This document shows, piece after piece, positions 7,457-15,796 of a stretch of 64,000 nucleotides of DNA (position 1 is its first letter; the number at the start of each line of letters is the position of its first letter). The translations under genes and the position numbers were made by a program. Source of the stretch: Flavobacteriales bacterium (lineage in GTDB: Bacteria > Bacteroidota > Bacteroidia > Flavobacteriales > CAJXXR01); assembly GCA_025210805.1 (NCBI GenBank), contig JAOAQX010000019.1, positions 1 to 64,000 of the forward strand. Direction: 5' to 3'. The notes beneath the pieces were generated by a model. That model made no database searches, had not been told where the DNA came from, and worked only from the letters and a program-made list of their open reading frames with translations.

Positions 7457-7960
7457 TTATTTCTTTGCTGCTGGTTTTGCCGCTGCAATATTTCCTTCTA
7501 CTCTCAATCTTGTGATATTAGGAGTAGTGTTGGCTGTAATAGTTACCGTTTTCATTTGCTTGTTAAGCTTTCCTCTTGAGTTAAATGTAACGTTCAATTC
7601 TCCAGATTCACCTGGTGCAATTGGCGTTCTTGTATAAGTAGGAACTGTACATCCGCAAGATCCTTTTGCGTTTGAGATAATTAATGGTTCAGTACCCGTA
7701 TTTTTGAACTTGAATACATGAGATACAGATTCACCTTGTGTGATGTCTCCAAAATTCCAAACTGTATTTTCAAATTCAAATTTAGCATTACCTGTTGCTT
7801 CTACAGCTTTTGGCTTTACTTGCGGTGTTTGCTTCTTTACTTCTGTTGCTGCTTTTGTAGCATCTTTCTTTGTTGCATCAGCGGCTTTTTCAGATCCACA
7901 TGAAACTGTGAACAATGCCAACCCGGCAATAATCGATGTCGATAAATACTTTTTTATCAT
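7457..7960 (-). CDS. DUF1573 lipoprotein (copy 1)
   Basis: 167 residues: lipoprotein signal with Cys21 (LFTVSCGSEK), an Ala/Lys/Thr-rich linker, then one DUF1573 domain with WNFGDITQGE, FKFKNTGTEPLII, the hallmark GSCGCTVP, and TITANTTP...LRVEG. DUF1573 is a common Bacteroidota envelope domain with an immunoglobulin-like fold resembling ASH/MSP domains; its function is unknown. It has the best-spaced promoter of this cluster and its own terminator. Two more copies occur in this window. Confidence 0.88.
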   Translation of the reverse strand: MIKKYLSTSIIAGLALFTVSCGSEKAADATKKDATKAATEVKKQTPQVKPKAVEATGNAKFEFENTVWNFGDITQGESVSHVFKFKNTGTEPLIISNAKGSCGCTVPTYTRTPIAPGESGELNVTFNSRGKLNKQMKTVTITANTTPNITRLRVEGNIAAAKPAAKK

Positions 7961-8003
7961 CTTATTTTTCGGTTTGTAATTTTTTGTTTTGATAATAGTC
8001 TCA

Positions 8004-8034
8004 CAAATATAAACACTATTCGTGTTTTTAACAA
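8004..8034 (-). promoter_or_regulatory. Promoter for the first DUF1573 gene
   Basis: On the minus strand TTG at 8034-8032 and TATATTTG at 8011-8004, separated by 20 bases, close to the Bacteroidota primary sigma consensus TTG-N19-TAnnTTTG. Confidence 0.65.
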
Positions 8035-8121
8035 TCTTATGCTTTGTTTTTCAGTTTAAAAAGGGTGAAAAACTTTATATCCATCATATTTTATGTGATT
8101 TTTTCAAGCTCAAAGCCTTGT

Positions 8122-8625
8122 TTATTTATTGTTTACAAAACCTTTTAGTCTTAAAATTGTTTTCCCAGGTTGGGTATTAGCTGTGATTGTTACTTGTTTG
8201 TTTTGATTATTTGATCTCCCGCTCGAATCAAAAAATACAGTAATCCTGCCTTCGGATCCTGGGGCGATAGGCTTATGATCATATTGAGCTGTGGTGCAGC
8301 CACAGCTTCCTCTGGCATCTCTTATGATTAAGGGTTTTTTACCTGTATTTTTAAAGGTAAATATTTTGCTGATTTTTTTTCCTTCGGTGATGGTTCCAAA
8401 ATCCCAAATGGTTTCTTTAAACTCAAACTTTGCTCCCGTACCAAAGAGCAAAGCTTTCATTTGATTTCTTTGTTTTTCAACTTGAATTTGTTCAGGAGTT
8501 TTTTGTATTTCTGTCTTAGGTTGGATTTTTTTCTTGATTCTTTTTCTAGGCTTTTTGTCCTCACAAGAGGAAAAGCTTATGATTATTAAGAAAGAAAGAA
8601 GGCATGTTATTTTCTGGTAAAACAT
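8122..8625 (-). CDS. DUF1573 lipoprotein (copy 2)
   Basis: 167 residues, paralogous to the gene just downstream. Lipobox ISFSSC is followed by a very basic stretch (KKPRKRIKKKIQPK) and one DUF1573 domain: WDFGTITEGKK, TFKNTGKKPLIIRDA, GSCGCTTA, then VTITANTQPGKTILRLKG. Same orientation and almost the same length as copy 1, so a local duplication is likely, but the linkers differ (basic here, Ala-rich there). Function unknown; presumed lipid-anchored in the envelope. Confidence 0.87.
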   Translation of the reverse strand: MFYQKITCLLSFLIIISFSSCEDKKPRKRIKKKIQPKTEIQKTPEQIQVEKQRNQMKALLFGTGAKFEFKETIWDFGTITEGKKISKIFTFKNTGKKPLIIRDARGSCGCTTAQYDHKPIAPGSEGRITVFFDSSGRSNNQNKQVTITANTQPGKTILRLKGFVNNK

Positions 8626-8656
8626 TTTTTTGTTTCTATGAATATGATAGGTAAAG

Positions 8657-8706
8657 TTAAAAAAAAAAGACCTCCAAAATAAATTGTTAGTTATTTTGGA
8701 GGTCTT
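8657..8706 (-). terminator. Terminator after lon
   Basis: A 16-bp perfect stem (AAGACCTCCAAAATAA with its complement) and eight-base loop, followed on the minus strand by ten T residues. Confidence 0.92.
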
Positions 8707-8732
8707 AATCTCAGGATATATTAAAAGTAGAT

Positions 8733-11168
8733 TTATCCTAAATCTTTTTTATCCTCAACATCTTGGTTGGTTATTGCTATTTCCAAAACCTCAGACATTT
8801 TATCAACAAAATGAAATTTTAAACCTTTTAGATAACGGTCTTCTATTTCTTCGATGTCTTTTCTGTTTTTCTTACAAAGAATTATCTCTTTGATTCCAGA
8901 TCGTTTGGCTGCCAATATTTTTTCTTTGATTCCTCCCACGGGTAATACTTTTCCTCTTAAGGTAATTTCCCCGGTCATGGCGAGATCTTTTTTCACTCTT
9001 TTTTGTCTCAGTAAAGAGATTAAGGATGTAAGCATGGTAATTCCTGCACTAGGACCATCTTTTGGAATTGCACCTTGTGGTACGTGAATATAGAAATCAT
9101 TTTTACTCAAGAGTTCTTCCTTTACTCCAAGTTTTTGGGCGTTGGATTTTATATAATTGAAAGCTATTTGTACACTTTCTTTCATAATGTCTCCTAAATT
9201 TCCTGTCATAGAAATTTTTCCATTTCCTTTAGAGAATGAAGATTCTATCATTAAAATATCTCCCCCAATTTGCGTCCAAGCAAGACCGGTAACTACTCCT
9301 GCAACTTCGTTGGATTCGCTTTCATCTTTTTCAAAGATTGGATGTCCAAGGTATTCAACGATAAGATTTTGGTCAAGTTTTTCAACCTTTTTATTATCTA
9401 TCGCAATTCTTTTTACCAATTGTCTTACCAGCTTGGCTGTTTTTTTCTCTAATCCACGCACTCCAGATTCTGCTGTGTAGGATTCAATAATAAACTGCCA
9501 TTGTTTTTTGGAGAGTTTTATATGATTCTTTTTAAGACCGTGTTCTTCCAGTTGTTTTGGTAGGATATGCCTTTTCGCAATTTCGATTTTTTCTTCAACA
9601 GTATATCCTGTGAGCTCTATGATCTCCATTCGGTCCCTTAGTGCTGGTTGAATAGTGGAAAGACTATTGGCTGTAGCAATAAACATGACCTTTGATAAAT
9701 CATAAGGAACATCAAGGTAATTGTCAGTAAATTCAAAATTTTGCTCAGGATCTAATACTTCAAGCATTGTAGAAGAAGGGTCTCCGTGAGAATCTCGTGA
9801 AATTTTGTCAATTTCATCTAAGATAAATACAGGATTACTGCTTTTTACTCTTTTAATACTTTGGATAATTCGCCCAGGCATGGCTCCAATATAGGTTTTT
9901 CTATGCCCTTTTACTTCTGCTTCGTCTCGCATTCCTCCTAAAGACATTCTGATATATTGTCTGTTTAGGGATTTAGCAATAGAACGTCCAAGAGAGGTTT
10001 TTCCTACACCTGGAGGTCCGTATAGACAGATAATAGGAGATTTCATATTCCCTTTTAGCTTGAGAACGGCCAAATGTTCTAAGATTCTTTCTTTTACTTT
10101 TTCGAGTCCAAAATGGTCTGAATCTAAAGTTCTGGAAGCTTTTTTAAGATTGTAATTATCTTTTGTGTATTCTCCAAATGGTAGATCCAGTAGTGTTTCA
10201 AGATAGTTTCTTTGCACATGGTATTCTGCCATTTGAGGGTTTGTTCTCGAAAGTCGATTGATTTCTTTATTAAAAACTTCTGCAATCTCCTTAGACCATT
10301 TTTTGCCTTTGGCTCTTGCTTTCATATTCTCTATTTCGGCTTGGTTTGGATTTCCTCCAAGTTCATCCTGAATAGTTTTTAGTTGTTGATTTAAGAAATA
10401 CTCTCGTTGTTGTTCGTCTATACCTTCTTTAACCTTGTCTTGAATTTCTCTTCTTACAATAACACTTTGGTATTCTTCAGAAAGGATAATCAAAGCTTCG
10501 TCTGCACGCTCGGTGAGGTCTTGCATTTCAAGTAATTCTTGCTTTCCTTCAACCGTGATATTAAGATTTGTACACACAAAATTGAGTAATTGCTCAGATT
10601 GTTTGATATTCTTTAGGGCAAAACTAGCTTCTTGTGGTAATTGTGCTTCCGAGATGATATTCATAGACATTTCTCGAATACCGTTTACGAGATTTTCAAA
10701 GTTTGCTTCATCAGAAATAGTTTCTGCATTACAATAAAAAGCTTCACCAGATAAATAGGGTTCTTCTTCTGCTACCAATACATCCACCTTATGATTTGCC
10801 TGAATTACGGCCATGGTGCTACCGTTAGGTAATTCAAAAACACGTATTACTTTAGCAAGAACACCACGTGTGTATATATCATCCTTCTTCGGTTCGCTAA
10901 CTTCGGCATCTTTTTGAGAAACTACGGCGATTATTTTATCGCCTCTTTCGGCATCTTCCAATAATACTTTTGACCTTGCTGTAGAAACAGAAATAGGAAG
11001 CGTAACTCCAGGAAAAAGCACAGTATTTTTTAAAGTAAGAATCGGTACTTTTTCAGGGATCGTGATTCTTTCTGTCATTTCGGGCATATCCGAAACTGAA
11101 ATCATGGCAGGCATATCTCCCATTTCGTCTTCCGTAAAAAAAGCAGGTATATCTCGTTTTTTCTTCAT
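8733..11168 (-). CDS. lon: ATP-dependent protease La
   Basis: 811 residues in standard Lon order: N-terminal substrate domain (VPILTLKNTVLFPGVTLPI), central coiled region, AAA+ module with Walker A GPPGVGKTS and Walker B VFILDEIDKI, then a protease domain with the catalytic-serine motif PKDGPSAGITM and the lysine partner near GEITLRGKVLPVGG. It degrades damaged and regulatory proteins in the cytoplasm. Length fits bacterial LonA. A strong terminator follows; no clear TAnnTTTG promoter was found upstream. Confidence 0.97.
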   Translation of the reverse strand: MKKKRDIPAFFTEDEMGDMPAMISVSDMPEMTERITIPEKVPILTLKNTVLFPGVTLPISVSTARSKVLLEDAERGDKIIAVVSQKDAEVSEPKKDDIYTRGVLAKVIRVFELPNGSTMAVIQANHKVDVLVAEEEPYLSGEAFYCNAETISDEANFENLVNGIREMSMNIISEAQLPQEASFALKNIKQSEQLLNFVCTNLNITVEGKQELLEMQDLTERADEALIILSEEYQSVIVRREIQDKVKEGIDEQQREYFLNQQLKTIQDELGGNPNQAEIENMKARAKGKKWSKEIAEVFNKEINRLSRTNPQMAEYHVQRNYLETLLDLPFGEYTKDNYNLKKASRTLDSDHFGLEKVKERILEHLAVLKLKGNMKSPIICLYGPPGVGKTSLGRSIAKSLNRQYIRMSLGGMRDEAEVKGHRKTYIGAMPGRIIQSIKRVKSSNPVFILDEIDKISRDSHGDPSSTMLEVLDPEQNFEFTDNYLDVPYDLSKVMFIATANSLSTIQPALRDRMEIIELTGYTVEEKIEIAKRHILPKQLEEHGLKKNHIKLSKKQWQFIIESYTAESGVRGLEKKTAKLVRQLVKRIAIDNKKVEKLDQNLIVEYLGHPIFEKDESESNEVAGVVTGLAWTQIGGDILMIESSFSKGNGKISMTGNLGDIMKESVQIAFNYIKSNAQKLGVKEELLSKNDFYIHVPQGAIPKDGPSAGITMLTSLISLLRQKRVKKDLAMTGEITLRGKVLPVGGIKEKILAAKRSGIKEIILCKKNRKDIEEIEDRYLKGLKFHFVDKMSEVLEIAITNQDVEDKKDLG

Positions 11169-11284
11169 CTAATTGAATTCAAGTTATTTTTTCTTTGAAA
11201 TTGGATGTTTTCAAAGAAATACTGCTACCAAGATTCAATCCTTATGCCATTGTCTATTTCTGCCCTTTTGACAGAGTTTTTTCA

Positions 11285-11683
11285 TTAAGCTTCTGTGTTA
11301 CGATGATTGTAAATATCCATAAACAAGAAAGTGGACATATTACGAGCTTTATTTTTTGCTAAAGTGGCAATTTCTCCCTCAAAAAGAGCATCTACTATCA
11401 GAAACCAATTGTTCATCCAGTGTCCAAAATCTTCTGTACTTATGCGGTTTTCAAAATGCTTATCTACTTTTCTGTGTGCTTCAAGTGGATTTCCTCTAAA
11501 AGTGTTTTTCTGTAATAAATGTGATTCCCAAAAATTGGTCAGTTTTTCTTCATGATGTACCCAAGCTTTTTCTCCCACAATCATTTTGTTGAAGTAAAAA
11601 CCAATTTTTTCATCTTGACGAATATGTTTATAAAAAGTGCTGACCAATAAGGCAATATCTTCTCTTGTTTGAATATCTTTCAT
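11285..11683 (-). CDS. Group III truncated haemoglobin
   Basis: 132 residues. The motif FRGNPLEAHRKV carries the presumed proximal histidine and FGHWMNNWF the Trp-rich G helix, both features of group III truncated globins. Family members bind haem and oxygen or NO, with proposed roles in redox chemistry or NO handling; the exact role is unsettled. It stands alone, upstream of lon on the same strand with a 116-base gap. Confidence 0.85.
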   Translation of the reverse strand: MKDIQTREDIALLVSTFYKHIRQDEKIGFYFNKMIVGEKAWVHHEEKLTNFWESHLLQKNTFRGNPLEAHRKVDKHFENRISTEDFGHWMNNWFLIVDALFEGEIATLAKNKARNMSTFLFMDIYNHRNTEA

Positions 11684-11894
11684 AGTTCTTTTTTTTATAC
11701 AAGGTAAAGGTAATAATTTAGTAAAAGATATGTATATCTTTTTTTATCATTGGTCTTTTTGGAAATTACATCATAAATGGTATAACTGTATTTCGATAAT
11801 GAGTTAATTGTCATTATGAATGCCTGATAATGTTGTGAACCAATAGAAGATGTCATAAAGGTGTCATGAAAAAGTCGCAGTATTCTATCGGAGC

Positions 11895-11916
11895 TATTTC
11901 ATAATTTTGTGAAATA
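11895..11916 (+). promoter_or_regulatory. -7 element within an inverted repeat, candidate operator of the HTH gene
   Basis: TAATTTTG (11902-11909) matches the Bacteroidota -7 element. It is bracketed exactly by TATTTCA (11895-11901) and TGAAATA (11910-11916), a perfect 7-base inverted repeat. A dimeric repressor bound here would block RNA polymerase. Since the next gene encodes an XRE-type DNA-binding protein, autoregulation is an attractive inference. Confidence 0.5.
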
Positions 11917-11931
11917 AATTTTGATAAAATT

Positions 11932-12498
11932 ATGATGAAAGAAATAGGAAACGATATTAAGGAAATTAGAGAAAAAAAAGGCATATCTCAAGATCGTTTA
12001 GCCAGCTTATCAGGATTGAATTTACGTACAATTCAAAGAATCGAAAAGAATGAAACGAAACCTCATGGTAAGACACTTCAGTTATTATGTGAGGCTCTTG
12101 ATGTGAACATAGAGGAGTTTATGAAGGAAGGTAAAATAGTGGATAAAAATTTTCTAATTATTTTTCATTTATCTGTCTTAGTTTTCATGATTATACCTTT
12201 GGGAAATATTATTTCACCCCTGATTTTATGGATTTATAAGAGAGACAAAATCATTGGACTATATGAAACAGGCGTAAACTTGTTAAACTTTCAGTTGCTT
12301 TGGTCTATTATTGCTTTTATACTTTTTGTTTCTTCTCTTCTATTGAAAATTTTACACTTGCCATATTCTAGTAGTTTTTTAACGGCTTTTATGATCCTTT
12401 ATTTCTTGAATATTCTATTGTCAATAATAAGTGCATTACGTATAAAAAACTCAAAAAACACACAGTTTTATCCTAAGGTTTTAGGTGTTTTTTCTTAG
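11932..12498 (+). CDS. XRE-family HTH regulator fused to a membrane domain
   Basis: 188 residues. Residues about 6-60 form a helix-turn-helix: IGNDIKEIREKKGISQ, then LASLSGLNLRTIQRIEKNETKP. Residues from about 75 onward contain three or four hydrophobic helices resembling DUF4870 (ILFVSSLLLKILHL among them). HTH-DUF4870 fusions are common in Bacteroidota; the signal they sense is unknown. The start (ATGATG, either codon) lies just behind a promoter nested in a palindrome. Confidence 0.8.
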   Translation: MMKEIGNDIKEIREKKGISQDRLASLSGLNLRTIQRIEKNETKPHGKTLQLLCEALDVNIEEFMKEGKIVDKNFLIIFHLSVLVFMIIPLGNIISPLILWIYKRDKIIGLYETGVNLLNFQLLWSIIAFILFVSSLLLKILHLPYSSSFLTAFMILYFLNILLSIISALRIKNSKNTQFYPKVLGVFS

Positions 12499-12599
12499 CG
12501 TTTTATCATTAACCTACCTTAACGGTCATTTAACGTTCATTCATAAAAATCTGCATGCAATTTGCTTTTTTATATTCATCAATTAAAAAAAATATTTAG

Positions 12600-14060
12600 A
12601 TGAAAGATACACTAAGAATCGTATTGGCAGCAGGAGTAGGAGCTGTTTTTGCAGTGGGAGCAAACAACTATTATCAATCTACTAATAGCACCAAAGAAAT
12701 TGTTCAAAAGGAAATAATTGACACGCCCATTAATCCTATTATAAAAAGGGTAAATTATCACCCAAATATTCAAAAAGGGAGCTTTGTAGAAGCGTCTAAG
12801 AAAACGATGGATGCGGTAGTTCATATAAAATCAAAGAAAAAAGGAACAAAGAGTTCTTTTGGCTATAGAAATATCCCAGATCCTTTTCGTGATTTTTTTG
12901 GAATTCCGCACCGCCAGGCACCTTCAAATTCAGATGAACTTATGCCCATTGGTTCGGGTTCTGGGGTGATTATCTCTAGTGATGGATACATTGTTACCAA
13001 TAACCATGTGATTCAAGATGCAGATGAGCTAGAGATTACTTTAAACAATAATGAGTCTTTTATTGCAGAAATTGTTGGAACAGATCCCAGTACAGATTTA
13101 GCTTTGCTGAAAATCAATCAAAAAAAACTAAAACACCTTTCTTTTGCAAATTCTGATGAGGTGCAAGTGGGAGAGTGGGTTTTGGCTGTTGGAAATCCAT
13201 TTAGATTGAATTCCACGGTTACTTCGGGAATTGTGAGTGCCAAGGCAAGAAACATCAATATCCTTAAAAATAAAAATGCCATAGAAAGCTTTATACAAAC
13301 TGATGCTGCCGTGAATCCAGGAAATAGTGGAGGCGCTTTGGTAAATACCTTTGGAGAACTTATCGGTATAAATACAGCCATTGCTTCAAATACGGGTTCT
13401 TATACGGGATATTCTTTTGCAATCCCTGCCAATATTGTATCCAAAGTGGTGAGAGATTTAAAGGATTTTGGGATTGTGCAGCGTGCCTATATTGGGGTGT
13501 CTATTCAAAATGTGAATGCTACACTGGCAAAAGAAAATAATTTGAATGATGCTACGGGAGTTTTTATCAACAATGTGGTTGAAAACGGTGCTGCAGATGA
13601 AGCAGGAATGAAAACTGGGGATGTGATTAAATCTGTTGATAATCAAAAGGTGAAAACTACAGCCCAACTTCTTGAGGTTATAGGTGCAAAAAGACCTGGA
13701 GATCAAATTTCTTTGGCAATTGAAAGAGCAGGGAAAAACCAGATAATCCAGATGACTTTAAGAAATAAAAATGGAGAAACTAAGGTAGTAAAAAAATCTG
13801 ATAGAAGTATCCAAGAGCTTTTAGGAGTAGAATTAGAGCAAGTAGAAAAAGGAGTGAAAATCAATAAAATTCTCGAAGGTTTAGTTGCTAAGAAAACAGA
13901 GATTCAGGAAGGTTTTGTGATTACCAAAATTGAAGGGAAAAAGATGGTGAAACCAGAAGATATTGATCGGGTTTTAAAAGGAAGAAAAGGCGGAATACTT
14001 ATAGAAGGTTATTATCCTGGATATGCTAGTAAATATTATTATGGTTTAGGTTTGAATTAG
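12600..14060 (+). CDS. degP: Trypsin-like periplasmic serine protease, DegP/HtrA family
   Basis: 486 residues: an N-terminal signal or anchor (about 5-22), protease domain with His136 (VTNNHVIQ), Asp166 (STDLALLKI) and Ser243 (NPGNSGGAL), then two PDZ domains (first around GVFINNVVENGAADEAGMKTGDVI). HtrA proteases handle misfolded envelope proteins. The second PDZ is short and ends in a Tyr/Gly-rich tail (YYPGYASKYYYG). Followed by a clear terminator. The symbol denotes the family; DegQ or DegS function cannot be separated by sequence alone. Confidence 0.92.
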   Translation: MKDTLRIVLAAGVGAVFAVGANNYYQSTNSTKEIVQKEIIDTPINPIIKRVNYHPNIQKGSFVEASKKTMDAVVHIKSKKKGTKSSFGYRNIPDPFRDFFGIPHRQAPSNSDELMPIGSGSGVIISSDGYIVTNNHVIQDADELEITLNNNESFIAEIVGTDPSTDLALLKINQKKLKHLSFANSDEVQVGEWVLAVGNPFRLNSTVTSGIVSAKARNINILKNKNAIESFIQTDAAVNPGNSGGALVNTFGELIGINTAIASNTGSYTGYSFAIPANIVSKVVRDLKDFGIVQRAYIGVSIQNVNATLAKENNLNDATGVFINNVVENGAADEAGMKTGDVIKSVDNQKVKTTAQLLEVIGAKRPGDQISLAIERAGKNQIIQMTLRNKNGETKVVKKSDRSIQELLGVELEQVEKGVKINKILEGLVAKKTEIQEGFVITKIEGKKMVKPEDIDRVLKGRKGGILIEGYYPGYASKYYYGLGLN

Positions 14061-14108
14061 TTTCCTAAAGGGCAAAAGCTCAAATTAAAATAAGTTTTAT
14101 TACTCTAG

Positions 14109-14141
14109 AAAAGTCTCGTTTTATTAGAACGGGACTTTTTT
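14109..14141 (+). terminator. Terminator after the HtrA gene
   Basis: AAAAGTCTCGTT pairs with AACGGGACTTTT (one U-G pair), loop TTATTAG, and a T run at the end, about 50 bases past the stop codon. Confidence 0.82.
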
Positions 14142-14168
14142 AATGGGTATTCTCTCTAAATTTTTATA

Positions 14169-14315
14169 TCAATCGCAAGATTTGAAATAATTATATTTTT
14201 CAATGTCAATAACGGTGCATCCTGTAATACTCTTCTCAATTTCTATGTGAAAATTTATATAATCATCTTCAGAAATATCATCTTCAGAAACTAATTTAAG
14301 TAGTATTACCTGCTC
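14169..14315 (-). pseudogene. Possible 3' remnant of a gene
   Basis: On the minus strand an open frame of 48 codons between two stops reads ...LVSEDDISEDDYINFHIE and then IEKSITGCTVIDIEKYNYF, ending in SCD and a stop. The composition looks like real protein, but no start codon fits and its beginning runs into the tail of the lipoprotein gene. It may be the last part of a gene whose front was deleted. I do not recognise the family. Confidence 0.3.
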
Positions 14316-14896
14316 TCATTTAAAGTTTCTAATTCTGCTTTCATGCGTTTTCCACAATTAGTTAATTCTTCAATCATTTTAGGGTCTGTTTTTGTTGAAA
14401 TTATTTTGTTACTAGCTATTTTTTGGAATACGTTTTTGTCTCCAAAAGTAATTTTATAGATCGTATCAGAATAGGTCATTTTATTTGGATCAAATTCAAA
14501 TTTTTCATGAGGATATTTTTTGTCGTATTTTCTCCATTGTGCAAAATACTGTCTGTACTTTATTTTAAGTATTTTGTTTCCACTCCAATATACTTTTTTA
14601 CTTGAGAATCCTAATTCTGCATTATATTTTGAGTCAATTAGTTTTAATTCATTATTGTAATAATATCCAGTAACACCGCCGCCACAGGTCGACATACTTG
14701 GATATGATTTTTTAAGTAGGATTCCGTTTTCAAAAAGTGAGTCAATTTCATTTACAATAAAATTGGCTGATTTTTGTTTTAGATTATTCTTTTCAACCAA
14801 ATCAGGTTTTAGTTCAACAAATTCTTTCTTTTCATTTCTACATGAAGAAAAAATACTTAAAGCAATTGATATGCCTGCAAAAAAAAGCGTTCTCAT
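14306..14896 (-). CDS. Hypothetical lipoprotein
   Basis: 196 residues from the preferred start MRTLFFAGISIALS, giving a lipoprotein signal with Cys19 (IFSSC). A longer reading from 15010 would place this signal internally, so it is rejected. The rest is mixed polar sequence with a CGGGVTGYYYNNE segment near residue 70; no known family recognised. Its ATG overlaps the stop of the upstream membrane protein gene by four bases, so the two are co-translated and may act together. Confidence 0.65.
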   Translation of the reverse strand: MRTLFFAGISIALSIFSSCRNEKKEFVELKPDLVEKNNLKQKSANFIVNEIDSLFENGILLKKSYPSMSTCGGGVTGYYYNNELKLIDSKYNAELGFSSKKVYWSGNKILKIKYRQYFAQWRKYDKKYPHEKFEFDPNKMTYSDTIYKITFGDKNVFQKIASNKIISTKTDPKMIEELTNCGKRMKAELETLNESR

Positions 14897-15144
14897 TTTT
14901 TGAAAAATTTGTAAACAATGTCTCCGATGTAGAGAATAAACCATGAAAATAGAGCTATAGGTATAGATCCAATTAGAAATACGAGTAGCGATCTGGAGGC
15001 GTACCACCATTTTATTTTTTCAATATTTTCATTTGGACTATTAAGCTCTTCAAAGCCAAATAAAATTAGTAAAAACTGTAAAATCCCTAAAAGACAAAAT
15101 CCAATAGAGAACCTGATGACAAATGATTTTATGTTTAGATTCAT
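14893..15144 (-). CDS. Small two-helix membrane protein
   Basis: 83 residues with two strong hydrophobic segments (about 8-30 and 51-78) separated by an acidic/polar loop (FEELNSPNENIEKIKWW), ending in the basic KFFKK. No family recognised. It overlaps the next lipoprotein gene by ATGA and lies only seven bases after the YdeI-like gene. Confidence 0.65.
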   Translation of the reverse strand: MNLNIKSFVIRFSIGFCLLGILQFLLILFGFEELNSPNENIEKIKWWYASRSLLVFLIGSIPIALFSWFILYIGDIVYKFFKK

Positions 15145-15151
15145 TTCTATA

Positions 15152-15727
15152 CTATCTAAATTGCTTTGGTTTTTGGTTTTGACTTGCGTTTTCTACAATT
15201 TCTACAATTCTTTTTTGTCTTGTCTCTTTTCGTTTAGCCGAAAATACCCAATACAATAAACCCTTTTTAGCAGACTTACTTAAACTGTCAAAATAAGTAA
15301 TTGAACCTTCGTGATTTGCAAATTCTTCTTTTAAGTCTTCCGGTAATATAAGGGCTTCAACTTTATCCAAAATTGTCCATGAGCCATTCTCTTTCGCTAT
15401 TTCAATGCTTTTATAGCCTTCTTCTGTCATAAGTCCTTGGTCAATTAAAGATTTGACTTTGTCTTTATTTACTTTAGACCAATTACTTTTTGCTTTTCGT
15501 TTACAGAAATATTGTTTGTACTTGTAGTCATCTATTCTCTTTTTTGTACTATCAATCCAACCAAAACAAAGCGCTTCATCAACTGAATCACTCCAGCTTA
15601 GATTATAATTTGGTGATTTTTTCTTATGAAAAATAAGCCAAATTGCCTCTTTTTCTAGATGATTTAATGCTAACCACGTTCTCCAATCTTCTTTACAACT
15701 TGGGCAGTAGTCCTCAGCATCTTTCAT
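15152..15727 (-). CDS. YdeI/OmpD-associated family protein
   Basis: 191 residues. The pattern W-LIFHKKKS...LSWSDSVDEALCFGWIDS, then YKQYFCKRKAKSNWSKVN, and late KEEFANHEGSITYFDSLSKS is that of the YdeI/OmpD-associated family. Members have been linked to bacteriocin protection or cationic peptide resistance in some bacteria, but the mechanism is not established. Cytoplasmic, no signal. It precedes the small membrane protein and lipoprotein genes on the same strand. Confidence 0.75.
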   Translation of the reverse strand: MKDAEDYCPSCKEDWRTWLALNHLEKEAIWLIFHKKKSPNYNLSWSDSVDEALCFGWIDSTKKRIDDYKYKQYFCKRKAKSNWSKVNKDKVKSLIDQGLMTEEGYKSIEIAKENGSWTILDKVEALILPEDLKEEFANHEGSITYFDSLSKSAKKGLLYWVFSAKRKETRQKRIVEIVENASQNQKPKQFR

Positions 15728-15796
15728 ATTCCACGGTTGATTAATTGATTGATAACAGAATTGATTTAAATCGTTTGAAATGCAGTACAGAAATCA

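Noticed and set aside
14897-15010. A longer start for the lipoprotein at 14.3 kb
   Set aside because: It would bury the lipoprotein signal inside the protein and overlap the upstream membrane protein gene extensively.
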